This document shows, piece after piece, positions 21,668 through 27,855 of a stretch of 27,855 nt of DNA; the stretch's first letter is position 1, and every line of letters starts with the position of its first letter. The position numbers and the translations under genes are program-made. The notes under the pieces were generated by a model. That model ran no database searches. It was not told the DNA's origin and was given only the letters and a program-made list of their open reading frames with translations. Source of the DNA: DATCYZ01 sp036526195 (GTDB lineage: Bacteria > Pseudomonadota > Gammaproteobacteria > Burkholderiales > SG8-39); the NCBI GenBank assembly GCA_036526195.1, contig DATCYZ010000036.1, positions 1 through 27,855 on the forward strand, read 5' to 3'.

Positions 21668-23805
21668 CAGAGCCAGTTCCTGAAGGTCGTTCGAACGGTG
21701 TTCAGCATGCGGTCCCACGCGCCGGGGTTCTGCACCACCTCGGCACGGTAGAAGGAGGGGCACAGGATCGCGGCATGCGCGTTCTCGCCGCACAGGCCGC
21801 AGCCGACGCAGCCGTCGATCACCGTCGCCACGGGATCACGCCGCAGCGGATCGGGGTTGTCCTTCACCGTGAGCGTCGGGCAGCCCGAGAGCCGGATGCA
21901 GGAATGGTCACCCGTACAGGTGTCTTCATCCACGCCGTACTTCACGCGCACCGTGCGCTCGCCTGCGGCCAGCCCGGCGGCGACCGCGGGCCGGATGCGG
22001 CGCTGGCGCTCGAGCTGGCATTCGCCCTCGGCGACGATTACCTTGAGCCCGGAAAACGGCGTCGTCATCGCCTCTTTCAGAGTCTTCTCCATCTCGTCGA
22101 CCCGGTAGTTGTCCACCGAGCGCAGCCATTTCACGCCGAGTCCGGAGAGGGTGTTCTCGATGGTGCGGTCCGCCTGCACCGCGCTCGCGGCCTGCGCATC
22201 GGCCTTCGCCGCGGCGCCGGGCGAGGAGATCACCGCCTGCGTGCCGGTGGCCGAGGTGTAGCCGTTCTTCATTACCACCAGCACGCCGTCGCCCTTGTTC
22301 AGCAGGTTCGAGGCGGCGCCCGAGAGCAGGCCGTTATGCCAGAAGCCGCCGTCGCCCATGATGGCGAGCGGCCGGCGCGCCTGCATCGGCCCCACGCCCG
22401 CGGCGGAGGCCAGGCTCATGCCGTAGCCGAGGATCGAGTTGCCCATCGAAAAGGGCTCGAAGGTGGCGAAGGCGTGGCAACCGATGTCCGCGGAGATGTG
22501 CGGCAGGCCGGTCTCGCGCGAGGCGAGCTTGATGGCGGAGAACACCGGGCGCTCGGGGCAGCCGACGCAGAAGGTGGGCGGGCGCGGCGGCAGCGGCGCG
22601 CCGAGCAGTTCGGCGGCGCGCGCGCGGTTGCGCGCCACGCCCTCCAGCCAGTGCACGCCGGGCGACAGGTCGAGCGCGCTCGCGTGCTTCCCGAGAAAGC
22701 GTCGCAGGCCGCCCACCATCACTTCGACGGTGTACTCGCCCGCCCGTTGCAGCAGGTCCTTGCCGTGCAGCGCGGTGTCGAGCCCGGCGCGGCGCAGCTG
22801 CATGGCGAGGTCCTGCTCGATGAACTCCGGCATGCCTTCCTCGACCACCATCACCGCGCGTTTGTCCCCGCAGAACGCCGCGATTTCCTCCGGCACCAGC
22901 GGGTAGACCACGTTCAGCACCAGGATCGGCACCCGCGACGCGCCCTCGCGATCGGCGAGGCCGAGCAGTTGCAGTGCGCGCAGCAGCGTGTTGGTGAGTC
23001 CGCCCTGCACGATCAGGCCGACCTCCCGCGCATCGCCCGGCAGCACCTGGTTGAGCTTCTTCTGCGCGATGTAGCGTCGCGCCGCGGGCAGGCGCACCTC
23101 GGCCTTGTGGATTTCCTGCCGGAAGGTGGCGGGCGGATGCGAGAGCCGTTCGTAGAGGAACTCGGGCGGGCCGGCGAGTGGCAGCCGTTTCGAGACCGCG
23201 GAGGCGCGGTTGTCGCTCGCCTCGAAGCTGCCGTGCAGGTGGCAGGCGCGGATGCGCAGTTCGAGGAACACCGGCGTGTTCGAGGCCTCCGACAATTCGA
23301 AGCCGGCCTCCACCATGCGCACGATGGTCGGCAGGTCGGGCCGCGGGTCGAGCAGCCAGAGCGAGGACTTGAGCGCCACCGCGTGGGTGCGCTCGAGTGC
23401 CACGCTCGCGCCCTCGCCGTAGTCCTCGCCGACGACGATCAGCGCGCCGCCCTGCACCCCGGCGGTGGAGAGATACGACAGCGCATCCGAGGCCACGTTG
23501 GTGCCGACGATGGACTTCCAGGTGACCGCGCCGCGCACCGGGTAGTTGATCGAGGCGCCGAGCATGGCGGCGGCCGAGGCCTCGTTGGTGCAGGCTTCGA
23601 CGTGCACGCCGAGCTCGTCCATGTACTCGCGCGCCTGCACCATGACGTCGAGCAAATGCGACACCGGCGCGCCCTGGTAGCCGCCGACGTAGGCCACCCC
23701 GGACTGCAGCAGCGCCTTGGTGACCGCGAGGATGCCCTCGCCGTGGAAAGTCTCGCCCGCGCCGAGCTTCAGGCCCTCGATCTCCTTCGCGAACGAACGT
23801 TCCAC
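21667..23805 (-). CDS. Indolepyruvate oxidoreductase alpha subunit, second copy
   Basis: A 712-residue thiamine-diphosphate and iron-sulfur enzyme, paralogous to the gene just before it. In order: pyrimidine-binding domain with GGYQGAPVSH (41-50); CVGCPERPVF near 413-422; the TPP motif GDGGFWHNGL at 484-493 with KNGYTSATG at 513-521; and a C-terminal ferredoxin-like module whose Cys630, 636, 642, 666, 669, 672 and 682 fit two [4Fe-4S] clusters. It should oxidatively decarboxylate a 2-oxoacid using the shared beta subunit and a ferredoxin. The start is a GTG (23805) 4 bases after the stop of the first copy, an arrangement of tight coupling. Over the first 200 residues it is about 73 percent identical to copy one. 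Copy-specific variation is mostly in residues 200-410. Confidence 0.92.
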   Translation of the reverse strand: MERSFAKEIEGLKLGAGETFHGEGILAVTKALLQSGVAYVGGYQGAPVSHLLDVMVQAREYMDELGVHVEACTNEASAAAMLGASINYPVRGAVTWKSIVGTNVASDALSYLSTAGVQGGALIVVGEDYGEGASVALERTHAVALKSSLWLLDPRPDLPTIVRMVEAGFELSEASNTPVFLELRIRACHLHGSFEASDNRASAVSKRLPLAGPPEFLYERLSHPPATFRQEIHKAEVRLPAARRYIAQKKLNQVLPGDAREVGLIVQGGLTNTLLRALQLLGLADREGASRVPILVLNVVYPLVPEEIAAFCGDKRAVMVVEEGMPEFIEQDLAMQLRRAGLDTALHGKDLLQRAGEYTVEVMVGGLRRFLGKHASALDLSPGVHWLEGVARNRARAAELLGAPLPPRPPTFCVGCPERPVFSAIKLASRETGLPHISADIGCHAFATFEPFSMGNSILGYGMSLASAAGVGPMQARRPLAIMGDGGFWHNGLLSGAASNLLNKGDGVLVVMKNGYTSATGTQAVISSPGAAAKADAQAASAVQADRTIENTLSGLGVKWLRSVDNYRVDEMEKTLKEAMTTPFSGLKVIVAEGECQLERQRRIRPAVAAGLAAGERTVRVKYGVDEDTCTGDHSCIRLSGCPTLTVKDNPDPLRRDPVATVIDGCVGCGLCGENAHAAILCPSFYRAEVVQNPGAWDRMLNTVRTTFRNWL

Positions 23806-23809
23806 GGAC

Positions 23810-25972
23810 TCAGGCGCCGCGCGGGCTGGAGGCCGAGAAGACCGCGCGCAGGCCGGTGCGCAGGCGGTCCAGCCACCGGTCCCAGGCGCGCGCGTTCTGC
23901 ACCACCTCGGCGCGGTAGAACGAGGGGCAGAGGATGGCGGCGTGCGCGTTCTCTCCGCACAGGCCGCAGCCGACGCAGCCCTCGATCACGGTGGCCACCG
24001 GGTCGCGGCGCAGCGGATCGGGGTTGTCCTTGATGGTGAGCGTCGGGCAGCCCGAGAGCCGGATGCAGGAGTGGTCGCCGGTGCAGGTGTCCTCGTCCAC
24101 GCCGTACTTCACCCGCACGGTGCGCTTGCCTGCAGCGAGCGCGGCGGCGGTGAGCGGGCGCGTGCGGCGCTGGCGCTCGAGCTGGCATTCGCCCTCGGCG
24201 ATGATCACCTTCAGGCCCTTGTAGTTCGTGGTCAGCGCCTCGTTCAGCGTCTTCGTCACCTCGCCGACGTGGTAGGTGTGCACGGTGCGCATCCAGCCCA
24301 CGCCGATGCCTTCCAGCGCGCGCTCGATGCCCATGTGATCCGCCTTGTGCTCGGTCTGGCGCGCGGTGCTCGGGATCGCTTGGGTGCCGGTGGCCGAGCT
24401 GTAGCCGTTCTTCATGATCACCAGCACGCCGTCGTCGCGGTTGAACACCGCGTTCGCCACGCCCGAGGTGAGGCCGTTGTGCCAGAAGCCGCCGTCGCCC
24501 ATCACGGTGAGCGTGCGCTTGCCGAACATCGGGTTCACCGCGGAATTCGAGGCCATGCCCAGCCCGTAGCCGAGCACGGTGTTGCCGAGGTTGAACGGCG
24601 GCAGCGTGGAGAAGGTATGGCAGCCGATATCGGCCGAGACGTGCGTCGCGCCGGTGACCTTCTCGGCGATCTTCATCGCCGCGAACACCGGCCGCTCCGG
24701 GCAGCCGACGCAGAAGCCCGGTGGCCGCGTCGGCACCGGCGCGCCGAGCGCTGCTGCGGCGGCGGTCTTCGGCGCGGTGATCGAGGCATAGCCGCGCGCG
24801 ATCGCGGCGACGTCCATGCCGCGCGGCGCGCTGCGCTCGAGGAACTTCGCCATGCCGGCCAGCACCGTGTCGCCGGTGTACTCGCCGGCGAGCGGCAGCA
24901 CGTTGCGCTGCCCGTCCGGGTCGTCCTTGCCGTAGACCTGCACGCCGTCGACCCCGTGGCGGCGCAGCGTCGCCTGCAGCGCCTGCTCGAGGTAGGCCGG
25001 CTGGCCTTCCTCGACCATCAGCACCGCGCGCTTGCCGCGGCAGAAGCCGACGATTTCCTCGGGCACCTGCGGGTAGGTGACGTTCATGCAGTAGATAGGC
25101 ACGCGCGCCACGCCGAACGGGTCCGCGAGCCCGAGTTGCTGCAGCGCGCGGATGGTGGCGTTGTACATTCCGCCCTGGCAGAGGATGCCGACCTCGTCGA
25201 GATCGCCTGCGAAGGTTTCGTTCAGGCCCTGGTCGCGGATGTACTGCACCGCCGCCGGCCAGCGCACCTCGATCTTGTGCTTTTCCTGCGCGTAGGTCGC
25301 CGGCGGCAGGCAGATGCGGCCGTAGTCGAAGTCCGGGTTTTCCAGCAGCGCGTTGCGCGAGATCGCCGGCGCCCGGTTCGCCTTGGTGCGAAACGCGCCG
25401 TGCACGTGGCAGGCGCGGATGCGCAGTTCCAGCATCACCGGGGTGGAGGAGGCCTCCGACAGGGCGAAGCCGTGCTCCACCATCTCGACGATCTTCGGCA
25501 GGCTGGGGCGCGGGTCGAGCAGCCACATCTGCGACTTCATGGCGAAGGCGTGGCTGCGTTCCTGGATGATGGAGGCGCCCTCGCCGTAGTCCTCGCCGAG
25601 CACGATCAGCGCGCCGCCGCGCACCCCCGCCGAGGCGAGGTTCGACAGCGCGTCCGAGGCCACGTTGGTGCCCACGGTCGACTTGAAGGTGACCGCGCCG
25701 CGCAAGGGGTAGTTGATCGAGGCGCCGAGCATCGCCGCGGCGCCGGCTTCCGAGGCGTTCGTCTCGACGTGGATGCCGAGTTCGTCGAGGATGTCGTGGG
25801 CGTCGTTCAGCACGTCCATCATATGCGACACCGGCGCGCCCTGGTAGCCGCCGACGTAGGACACCCCGGATTGCAGCAGCGCCTTGGTCACCGCGAGGAT
25901 GCCCTCGCCGTGAAAGGTGTCGCCCTCACCAAGCCTGAGTTTGCCGACTTCCTGACTGAAGGATCGTTCCAT
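23810..25972 (-). CDS. Indolepyruvate oxidoreductase alpha subunit, first copy
   Basis: A 720-residue homologue of IorA, the catalytic subunit of 2-oxoacid (indolepyruvate/arylpyruvate):ferredoxin oxidoreductase. It has the same domain order as the next gene: N-terminal pyrimidine-binding domain (GGYQGAPVSH, 41-50), transketolase-like middle domain, FCVGCPERPVF (420-430), TPP motif MGDGGFWHNGL (491-501) with KNGYSSATGTQ (521-531), and an iron-sulfur module with Cys630, 636, 642, 666, 669, 672 and 682. The ATG at 25972 is about 25 bases after a predicted transcription start, with a weak gggg-type Shine-Dalgarno. It is the first gene of the iorA-iorA-iorB unit and lies behind an element of two 16-bp direct repeats. 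Ferredoxin itself is not encoded nearby. Confidence 0.92.
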   Translation of the reverse strand: MERSFSQEVGKLRLGEGDTFHGEGILAVTKALLQSGVSYVGGYQGAPVSHMMDVLNDAHDILDELGIHVETNASEAGAAAMLGASINYPLRGAVTFKSTVGTNVASDALSNLASAGVRGGALIVLGEDYGEGASIIQERSHAFAMKSQMWLLDPRPSLPKIVEMVEHGFALSEASSTPVMLELRIRACHVHGAFRTKANRAPAISRNALLENPDFDYGRICLPPATYAQEKHKIEVRWPAAVQYIRDQGLNETFAGDLDEVGILCQGGMYNATIRALQQLGLADPFGVARVPIYCMNVTYPQVPEEIVGFCRGKRAVLMVEEGQPAYLEQALQATLRRHGVDGVQVYGKDDPDGQRNVLPLAGEYTGDTVLAGMAKFLERSAPRGMDVAAIARGYASITAPKTAAAAALGAPVPTRPPGFCVGCPERPVFAAMKIAEKVTGATHVSADIGCHTFSTLPPFNLGNTVLGYGLGMASNSAVNPMFGKRTLTVMGDGGFWHNGLTSGVANAVFNRDDGVLVIMKNGYSSATGTQAIPSTARQTEHKADHMGIERALEGIGVGWMRTVHTYHVGEVTKTLNEALTTNYKGLKVIIAEGECQLERQRRTRPLTAAALAAGKRTVRVKYGVDEDTCTGDHSCIRLSGCPTLTIKDNPDPLRRDPVATVIEGCVGCGLCGENAHAAILCPSFYRAEVVQNARAWDRWLDRLRTGLRAVFSASSPRGA

Positions 25973-26003
25973 TGCGCGCCCCGGCCGCGGTCAGAAGGGT
26001 CAA

Positions 26004-26032
26004 TTTATACCCGAAAAGGTGCTCCGCGCCGT
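26004..26032 (-). promoter_or_regulatory. Predicted promoter of the iorA-iorA-iorB unit
   Basis: On the minus strand a -10 box TATAAA (26009 down to 26004) stands 17 bases from the -35 position (26032-26027), where the sequence bears no resemblance to TTGACA. The -35 position lies inside the first of two direct repeats. A good -10 with a poor -35 covered by a repeat is what an activator-dependent promoter looks like. Start of transcription would be near 25997. Confidence 0.5.
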
Positions 26033-26064
26033 GCGCGGATCGTTTCGTCGCCGTGCGCGGATCG
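26027..26064 (-). repeat. Two 16-bp direct repeats, candidate activator sites
   Basis: cgccgtgcgcggatcg occurs perfectly at 26027-26042 and again at 26049-26064, a 22-bp period (about two helical turns) with a 6-base spacer. Both lie upstream of the predicted iorA promoter, the nearer overlapping its -35 position, so two protein units could bind the same DNA face. This spacing resembles AraC/XylS-type tandem half-sites, but no regulator gene is in the window and the family is a guess. Confidence 0.6.
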
Positions 26065-26100
26065 CCCCAATGCCGGTGCGGGTTCCCGGGCTGCGCCGCG

Positions 26101-27000
26101 CTACTCGTCGAGAACGTTCTTCAGCCGTTCGGCGGGAACATGCGGATCGACCCCGGCGCGCTCGTTCTGCAGTTCCATCGGCACGCGCGAATCGCGCTCG
26201 CCCCAGCCACGCTTCATCGCTTCTTCGAAATCCGCCCAGGCGCGCTCGCCCATTTGCATCGGCACGCCGACTTCGCGTGCCAGCGCCAGCGCGAGGCCGA
26301 GGTCCTTGTGTGCGAGGCGCAGCGCGAAGGCGGGCGGGTCGTAGGCGCCGGGCAGGTACTGGTCCGGCATGCGATCGAACACCCGCTTGCGCCCGATGGC
26401 GCCATGGCGCATCGCGCGAAACAGCTGCAGCGGCTCGACCCCGGCCTTGACGCCGAGCGTGAACACTTCCGCGAGCACGGTCTGGATGCTGAAGCTGGCG
26501 CAGTTGTGGGCCAGCTTCGCCACCGAGCCGGCGCCGATCTCGCCGACGTAGCAGGGCTGGTCGCCGAGCACCTTGAGCAGCGCCTCGTGCTTTGCGTACG
26601 TCGCCGCGTCGCCGCCGACCCACAGGGCGAGCTTTCCGCTCTGCGCGCCCGCGGGCCCGCCGCTCACCGGCGCGTCGAAGAACCGGATGCGGCGCGCGAG
26701 CAGCGGCCCGTGCAGTCGGCGCACGCATTCCGGCGAGTTGGTGGTGAGGTCGAACCAGGCGCTGTCCGGCTTCATCGCCGGACCGAGCAGGGCGGCGATC
26801 GCCTCCACGTCCTTCGGGCCGGGCAGCGAGGTGAACACCACCTCGGCGCCCCTGGCGGCCGCGGCGGGCGAATCGGCCCAGGTGGCGCCGGCGATCTCCC
26901 TCTTGCGCAGGTCGTGCACCTTGAGCGCATGCCCCGATTTCGCAAGGCGCGCGGCGATCGGCCCGCCCATCGCGCCCAATCCGATGAATCCGATGTTCAT
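26101..27000 (-). CDS. NAD(P)-dependent beta-hydroxyacid dehydrogenase (3-hydroxyisobutyrate/tartronate semialdehyde reductase family)
   Basis: A 299-residue member of the 3-hydroxyisobutyrate dehydrogenase family, with an N-terminal Rossmann domain (FIGLGAMGGPIAARLAKSGH, residues 5-24), the substrate loop FDAPVSGGPAGAQSG (108-122), the catalytic lysine in GAGSVAKLAHN (Lys162), and the C-terminal HKDLGLALALAREVGVP (231-247). Relatives reduce tartronate semialdehyde to glycerate or oxidise 3-hydroxyisobutyrate; substrate is not fixed by sequence. The ATG at 27000 follows an agcagga Shine-Dalgarno 5 bases upstream, behind a small hairpin (27010-27015 with 27024-27029). Its 128-base gap to the iorA gene carries that unit's own promoter. 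It is divergent from the MetE-like gene. A link to the glycerate kinase downstream is plausible. Confidence 0.9.
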   Translation of the reverse strand: MNIGFIGLGAMGGPIAARLAKSGHALKVHDLRKREIAGATWADSPAAAARGAEVVFTSLPGPKDVEAIAALLGPAMKPDSAWFDLTTNSPECVRRLHGPLLARRIRFFDAPVSGGPAGAQSGKLALWVGGDAATYAKHEALLKVLGDQPCYVGEIGAGSVAKLAHNCASFSIQTVLAEVFTLGVKAGVEPLQLFRAMRHGAIGRKRVFDRMPDQYLPGAYDPPAFALRLAHKDLGLALALAREVGVPMQMGERAWADFEEAMKRGWGERDSRVPMELQNERAGVDPHVPAERLKNVLDE

Positions 27001-27060
27001 GAATCCTGCTCCGGGTTCTGGTCCCCGGAAGTGTATCCGCTGGGTGCCGGCGCCGCGGCG

Positions 27061-27097
27061 TGTTTCACCGGCCGCGCTCGCGCGATTCTGGTGAACA
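27061..27097. promoter_or_regulatory. Inverted repeat in the divergent spacer
   Basis: TTCACC (27064-27069) and GGTGAA (27090-27095) form an inverted repeat with 20 bases between the arms, extending with one mismatch-like insertion to TGTTtCACC and GGTGAACA. It lies in the 134-base spacer between the divergent dehydrogenase and MetE-like genes, where an operator controlling both would be expected. No convincing -35/-10 pair was found in either direction. Confidence 0.3.
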
Positions 27098-27134
27098 ATG
27101 CACCCTGCGCCCATCGCCCTGCAGGAGGTTTTCC

Positions 27135-27855
27135 ATGACTCTTCGCCCGAACGGCCGTCCGCCGTTTCGCGCCGACCATGTCGGCAGCCTGCTGCGGCCG
27201 CCGGCACTGCGCCAGGCGTTTCGCCGCCATGCCGCGGGCGAGATCGACGACGCCGCGTTTCGCGCCGCGCAGGATGCGGCGATCCGCGAGGTGGTCGCGC
27301 TGCAGGCCGATTGCGGGCTCGAAGTGGCGACCGACGGCGAGTTTCGCCGCATCTCCTACTGGGAGAAATTCGTTCGGCTCACCCGGGGCCTGACGGTGAA
27401 GCCGGCGGATTTCCGCTTTCACGACGCCCACGGCCACGAATCGGAGTTCACCGCGCCCTACGCCGAGGCGAAACTCGGGCGCGGCGCGGCGATCACGCTG
27501 GACGAGTACGAATTCGTCGCCTCGGTCGCGACGGCGACGCCCAAGATCACCATGCCGGCGCCCTCGACCATGCACTTTTATCGCTACCGGGATTTCGCCG
27601 ATGCGAAGGTGTATCCGGAGCCGAAGGCGTTCTTCGCCGACCTCGGCGGGGTGTACCGGGCCGAGATCGGGGCGCTCGCCGCGGCCGGCTGCCGCTACGT
27701 GCAACTCGACGAGGTCGCGCTCGCGGTGCTCTGCGACCCGGCGGCGCGCGCGCAGCTGGCGGCCGACGGCGTCGACGCGGAAGCACTCGTCGACCTGTAC
27801 GTGGACGCGATCAACGCCGCGCTTGCGGACCGGCCCGCCGACATGGTGGTGGGCC
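27135..27855 (+). CDS. MetE-like cobalamin-independent methyltransferase (5' part, truncated by window)
   Basis: The first 240 residues of a TIM-barrel protein of the cobalamin-independent methionine synthase II family (C-terminal MetE domain alone, typically about 370 residues). Marks are FRADHVGSLLRPPALR (11-26), the LEVATDGEFRRISYW segment (62-76), the loop PKITMPAPSTMHFYR (136-150) and RYVQLDEVALAVLCDP (187-202). The zinc-ligand Cys residues expected in the second half lie beyond the window. Relatives include methionine synthase core proteins and epoxyalkane:coenzyme M transferase; members in catabolic neighbourhoods may move methyl groups from other substrates. The ATG at 27135 follows a strong caggagg Shine-Dalgarno. 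It reads away from the dehydrogenase. Confidence 0.82.
   Translation, partial: MTLRPNGRPPFRADHVGSLLRPPALRQAFRRHAAGEIDDAAFRAAQDAAIREVVALQADCGLEVATDGEFRRISYWEKFVRLTRGLTVKPADFRFHDAHGHESEFTAPYAEAKLGRGAAITLDEYEFVASVATATPKITMPAPSTMHFYRYRDFADAKVYPEPKAFFADLGGVYRAEIGALAAAGCRYVQLDEVALAVLCDPAARAQLAADGVDAEALVDLYVDAINAALADRPADMVVG

Noticed and set aside
23717..26344. An 875-codon plus-strand open frame antisense to the first iorA-type gene, and a similar 752-codon frame at 21775-24033
   Set aside because: Compositions are His/Arg/Ala-rich with no family motifs, and both arise where the minus strand encodes clear enzymes; long antisense frames are expected at this GC content.

Overview
The window is a GC-rich (roughly two-thirds G+C) chromosomal segment from a proteobacterium, most likely a betaproteobacterium related to Burkholderiales. 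The grounds are the contiguous tuf-rpsJ order, the ribosomal protein sequences, and the long-form S14 (101 residues). I cannot place it more narrowly from the sequence alone.

Positions 1-14490 (+ strand) hold the 3' end of tuf and then the whole S10-spc-alpha ribosomal protein super-cluster: rpsJ, rplC, rplD, rplW, rplB, rpsS, rplV, rpsC, rplP, rpmC, rpsQ, rplN, rplX, rplE, rpsN, rpsH, rplF, rplR, rpsE, rpmD, rplO, secY, rpmJ, rpsM, rpsK, rpsD, rpoA, rplQ. It closes with a strong intrinsic terminator at 14518-14543. Most genes are 0-20 bases apart or overlap. The exceptions are the rpsJ-rplC gap (a run of hairpins), the rpsQ-rplN gap (promoter plus hairpin) and the rpmJ-rpsM gap (promoter); the last two match the classical spc and alpha operon boundaries. 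infA is not between secY and rpmJ. Several proteins carry long Lys/Ala/Pro-rich tails (L5 N-terminus; S3, S19 and L17 C-termini), and S4 has the four-cysteine zinc-binding N-terminus.

Positions 14630-15172 (+) encode a DUF488 protein whose start codon lies 7 bases after a good -10 box, which suggests a leaderless mRNA. It converges on a long minus-strand metabolic block at 27000-15210. Read in its direction of transcription, the block contains: a beta-hydroxyacid dehydrogenase; two tandem indolepyruvate-oxidoreductase alpha subunits (iorA-like); an iorB-like subunit fused to a DUF6537-type domain; a gentisate 1,2-dioxygenase-type double cupin; an alpha/beta hydrolase of the kynurenine-formamidase type; a transglutaminase-like protein; a glycerate 2-kinase; and a lone LivM-type ABC permease. 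A plus-strand MetE-like gene (27135 to the window end) diverges from the block and runs off the edge.

The most interesting part is this catabolic block. A promoter-like element before the first iorA carries two perfect 16-bp direct repeats with a 22-bp period overlapping the -35 position, the geometry of an activator-controlled promoter. The iorA-iorA-iorB trio is translationally packed (TGA-gtcc-GTG and TGATG junctions), so one beta subunit appears to serve two non-identical alpha subunits. The combination points to degradation of an aromatic or 2-oxo acid compound feeding central carbon through glycerate, but the substrate cannot be read from the sequence.
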